Shown piece by piece: positions 5,224-6,871 of a stretch of 6,871 bases of DNA (positions within the stretch are counted from its first letter, which is position 1; every line of letters starts with the position of its first letter). Made by a program: the position numbers and the translations under genes. This stretch comes from Candidatus Scybalomonas excrementavium (GTDB lineage Bacteria > Bacillota > Clostridia > Lachnospirales > Lachnospiraceae): positions 1 through 6,871 of the forward strand of contig JADIML010000297.1 of NCBI GenBank assembly GCA_017694765.1, written 5' to 3'. A model generated the notes under the pieces. That model did not search any database. It was not told the origin of the DNA and saw nothing but the letters and a program-made list of their open reading frames with translations.

Positions 5224-6450
5224 TTATTCATTTTCACATTGTTTAATTAACTGGAGATTTTGCTTTTCAAAGTCATTTAGCGAACTTTCTATTTCTTCAC
5301 TACTCATTCCTGTTGGAACATACCAAGAACAACGTTCAAAATGCTCTTTTAGTCCTTCATCCCTAAAAATATACCCATACCGAGCAAAAATTTCATTTCT
5401 AGCGATTCTTAAATCTTCCAATGATAACTGACTTACTTCATCATATGTATAATATTGTGAATCTGAATATGGCAAAATATATTCTATTGATGTATCAGAT
5501 TCTATAGCATCCACATAGTTTCCCATGACTCCATCGTAAATTTTTCCGTCCTTTGATACTGCATACCAAAAACTTGTGGCAATATGATCTCCCATATCAT
5601 CATATCCATGGAAATTGTAACCTTGCTCTGTCAGACCATCAAACTCTATGTGTCCTGGGATATAAGCATTGTTATCCTCTAAGTATTTTTTCAAATATTC
5701 AAGTGCTTGTTCTTCATTCTGTATCAAGGCTCCACTCTCTTCCTTTTCTGATTCCTCGGCTTCTTGAGTAGCAGCATCTATTTGTTCTGAATAATACCGT
5801 CTTATTTTTGCTACATCATATTCTACTTGCATCATATTATTATCATCTGAAAAAAGATTGCTATTTGATTTCACTTGAATAATAACTGGTGCATTTGCAT
5901 CTCTTAATTCATAAGCAAGAGCAAATGATAAGGTAGCTCCTGGCATTACATCCGTAAATGTCTCACTTGAATCTACTTGAAGACTAAATTCAATTGATTG
6001 TTGTAATTCAATCCCATTTTGGAACGCTTGAATACTCCAAGGTATCATCCATGAATAAGACTCATTTGAATTATTATAATACTGAAAATCTACCATTAAA
6101 ATATTCTTATGCTTTGGATCTAATGTAACTAAACTTCCGATTATTGCATCCATAGCAGAAATAGAAGATCCATCTGTTGTATCAAATTTTATTATCTGAT
6201 TATGTGATCCATCTAATGCAGTACGAACTTGATCGGCTCCTACAAGGGCTTGATTATATCCTGTATTCGCTTGCACACTTATTTGATTTTCCTGATTCTC
6301 CTCTTCTTGAGAAGTTACATTACTCAATACTTTCTGTTTTTCTGTACTCTTTGCTTCTTCAGACTCATTAGAACAACCAACTAGAACTCCTGCTACACAA
6401 CTACTAATTACTATCACCTTTATTATTTTCTTCCATTTTTTCATATACAT
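5224..6450 (-). CDS. Surface lipoprotein: DUF5067-like, FWYAVS module and YARHG domain (408 aa)
   Basis: ATG 6450 follows AGGAAGAGAG at good spacing; M3 (6444) is a possible alternative but is further from the ribosome site. The N-terminus is a lipoprotein signal: basic start, hydrophobic core and lipobox LVGC with Cys26 as the lipidated residue. A low-complexity linker (27-60, rich in Glu, Ser, Gln, Asn) reaches out from the membrane. Residues about 100-215 (KNILMVDFQYYNNSNES, AFQNGIELQ, PGATLSFALAYEL) resemble the DUF5067/DUF4352 family of Ig-like lipoprotein domains. An acidic helix-like linker (222-243) leads to the FWYAVS module (245-314), shared with the 350-aa protein. Residues about 322-403 form a YARHG domain with the hallmark RNEIFARYGYIF (351-362) and CSWYVP (374-379); YARHG is an extracellular domain of unknown precise role, often on cell-wall-associated proteins. 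No enzyme motif is seen. This is the first gene of the minus-strand cluster. Confidence 0.9.
   Translation of the reverse strand: MYMKKWKKIIKVIVISSCVAGVLVGCSNESEEAKSTEKQKVLSNVTSQEEENQENQISVQANTGYNQALVGADQVRTALDGSHNQIIKFDTTDGSSISAMDAIIGSLVTLDPKHKNILMVDFQYYNNSNESYSWMIPWSIQAFQNGIELQQSIEFSLQVDSSETFTDVMPGATLSFALAYELRDANAPVIIQVKSNSNLFSDDNNMMQVEYDVAKIRRYYSEQIDAATQEAEESEKEESGALIQNEEQALEYLKKYLEDNNAYIPGHIEFDGLTEQGYNFHGYDDMGDHIATSFWYAVSKDGKIYDGVMGNYVDAIESDTSIEYILPYSDSQYYTYDEVSQLSLEDLRIARNEIFARYGYIFRDEGLKEHFERCSWYVPTGMSSEEIESSLNDFEKQNLQLIKQCENE
5509..5718 (-). repeat. FWYAVS module, copy 2 (in the 408-aa lipoprotein)
   Basis: These bases encode residues 245-314 of the lipoprotein, between its acidic linker and the YARHG domain. 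The module opens with a short helix (EEQALEYLKKYL) and then has IEFD, HGYDD, DHIATSFWYAVS and DGKIYD. In this protein it is internal, in the 350-aa protein it is C-terminal, so it behaves as a self-contained domain. Confidence 0.85.
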
Positions 6451-6700
6451 TCTCTCTTCCTGTTTGTTTCCTTATATTTATTAATTGGTAATTATTTTGT
6501 ATATTTATTTTATAAAATAAAATTTATAAAGTCGTCTCCTTTTTGGATACTTTGTATAACTTCTTTTACTACTTCACTTATAATATATATTTTCTTACTC
6601 AAACCTGATTTACATCCGTCTTAAACTTTTATGCTGTTAAATAATGTACTTATTATAAAATTATTTGCATTTTTTAATGTAATTTTTCTACTTCTTATAT
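6451..6700 (-). other. Upstream region of the lipoprotein gene
   Basis: No gene is seen. On the minus strand there are several -10-like hexamers (for example TATAAT at 6657-6652) but none has a good -35 at 16-18 nt, so the promoter of the lipoprotein gene is not located. An isolated AGGAG (about 6540-6536) is not followed by a usable start codon. The region also holds the 18-bp palindrome at 6504-6521. Confidence 0.45.
6504..6521. repeat. Perfect 18-bp AT-only palindrome
   Basis: TTTATTTTA followed directly by its reverse complement TAAAATAAA forms a perfect palindrome 54 nt before the lipoprotein start codon. Its place in the leader or promoter would suit a dimeric regulator site, but because it contains only A and T it may also be chance in this composition. 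Confidence 0.3.
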
Positions 6701-6729
6701 TTGTTTTTAACATGAATATATGATACAAT
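6701..6729 (+). promoter_or_regulatory. Plus-strand promoter P1 for the gene to the right
   Basis: TTGTTT (6701-6706), a 17-nt spacer and TACAAT (6724-6729) with an extended TGA element (6721-6723) make a good sigma-A-type promoter. Transcription would start near 6736 and give a leader of about 135 nt up to the ribosome site at 6862. It points away from the minus-strand lipoprotein gene, so the region is divergent. Confidence 0.6.
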
Positions 6730-6734
6730 AAAGA

Positions 6735-6793
6735 TAACTAACAAATAACAAGTCATTTATCAGATAAAATTTATATTAAGGGGGTAACTAACA
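6735..6793 (+). repeat. Direct repeat TAACTAACA, two copies 50 bp apart
   Basis: TAACTAACA occurs at 6735-6743, right at the expected P1 start point, and again at 6785-6793 in the loop of the inverted repeat. The 50-bp spacing is close to five helical turns. This could be a regulator site pair or chance. Confidence 0.35.
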
Positions 6794-6805
6794 GTTAATA
6801 TAAAT
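6769..6805 (+). repeat. 11-bp perfect inverted repeat in the plus-strand leader
   Basis: ATTTATATTAA (6769-6779) and TTAATATAAAT (6795-6805) are perfect reverse complements around a 15-nt loop that starts with five G residues. In RNA this would be an AU-rich hairpin presenting a G-rich loop; in DNA it could be an operator. There is no T run after it, so it is not a terminator, and it matches no riboswitch I recognise. Confidence 0.45.
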
Positions 6806-6830
6806 CTATAAATATCTATAAAAATATAGA
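6804..6830 (+). repeat. Phased ATCTATAAA repeats upstream of P2
   Basis: ATCTATAAA occurs at 6804-6812 and 6814-6822, exactly 10 bp apart, and TATAGA (6825-6830) forms an inverted partner to the second copy (TCTATA, AAAA, TATAGA). The cluster covers the place where a -35 box for P2 would be, so it may bind a regulator. Confidence 0.35.
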
Positions 6831-6846
6831 AGTTATTCATAGATTA

Positions 6847-6855
6847 TGATACAAT
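6847..6855 (+). promoter_or_regulatory. Extended -10 element of a possible promoter P2
   Basis: TGATACAAT repeats exactly the extended -10 of P1, but the 17-nt-spaced -35 position (TAGAAG, 6827-6832) is poor. If used, transcription would begin near 6862, at the ribosome site itself, leaving a very short leader. It may be a regulated start or a chance copy. Confidence 0.35.
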
Positions 6856-6861
6856 CTTATT

Positions 6862-6867
6862 GAGGTG
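6862..6867 (+). promoter_or_regulatory. Ribosome binding site of a gene starting past the right edge
   Basis: GAGGTG followed by ATAA ends the window. It has the spacing expected for a start codon within a few bases beyond 6871. No start codon is inside the window, so the gene itself cannot be described. Confidence 0.55.
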
Positions 6868-6871
6868 ATAA

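Noticed and set aside
5213..6371. Plus-strand open frames within the lipoprotein gene
   Set aside because: They lie antisense to a gene with clear signal peptide and domains, and none has a credible ribosome site or recognisable domain.
6776..6795. AAGGGGG in the plus-strand leader as a ribosome site for a leader peptide
   Set aside because: No ATG, GTG or TTG follows at a usable distance; the next triplets include stops (TAACTAAC).
6701..6871. Riboswitch (for example c-di-GMP type) in the plus-strand leader
   Set aside because: None of the conserved riboswitch sequence blocks that I know is present, and the leader is almost only A and T apart from one G run.

Overview
The window is very AT-rich. 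Its genes have strong purine-rich ribosome binding sites (GGAGGAG, AGGAGG) and encode several secreted or lipid-anchored proteins of Gram-positive type. Together with the domain types seen (YARHG, DUF5067-like, PPC-like and Fn3-like repeats on secreted proteins without catalytic domains), this suggests a low-GC Firmicute, most likely a gut Clostridia/Lachnospiraceae-type bacterium. The taxon is inferred, since no marker gene is present.

Layout from the left edge: (1) 1-740, minus strand: the first 246 codons of a cytoplasmic TPR protein whose C-terminus lies outside the window. (2) 741-1300: an intergenic stretch holding a promoter for the TPR gene (852-880), a candidate 46-codon ORF with an exact AGGAGG site (871-1011), an imperfect hairpin (1150-1174) and a perfect 23-bp inverted repeat acting as terminator (1237-1284). 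(3) 1301-6450, minus strand: four genes in one direction, all encoding exported proteins. In transcription order these are a 408-aa lipoprotein (DUF5067-like, then a shared 'FWYAVS' module, then YARHG), a 666-aa secreted PPC/Fn3 repeat protein, a 350-aa membrane-anchored Ig-like protein ending in the same 'FWYAVS' module, and a 203-aa secreted protein of unknown family. The last three are separated by only 49 and 21 nt and end at the terminator, so they very likely form one operon. The lipoprotein gene is 187 nt upstream with no clear terminator in between and may belong to the same unit. (4) 6451-6871: a divergent intergenic region. Its right part carries plus-strand promoter signals, repeats and a ribosome binding site for a gene that starts just beyond the window.

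Working model (inference): the four-gene cluster makes a set of cell-surface adhesion or scaffold-like proteins with no visible enzyme. The link between first and third gene is direct: their shared module is 50% identical (35 of 70 residues, no gaps) and the coding DNA contains a 17-nt identical stretch. This suggests duplication of a domain inside one locus. No CRISPR array, insertion sequence, tRNA or rRNA was found.
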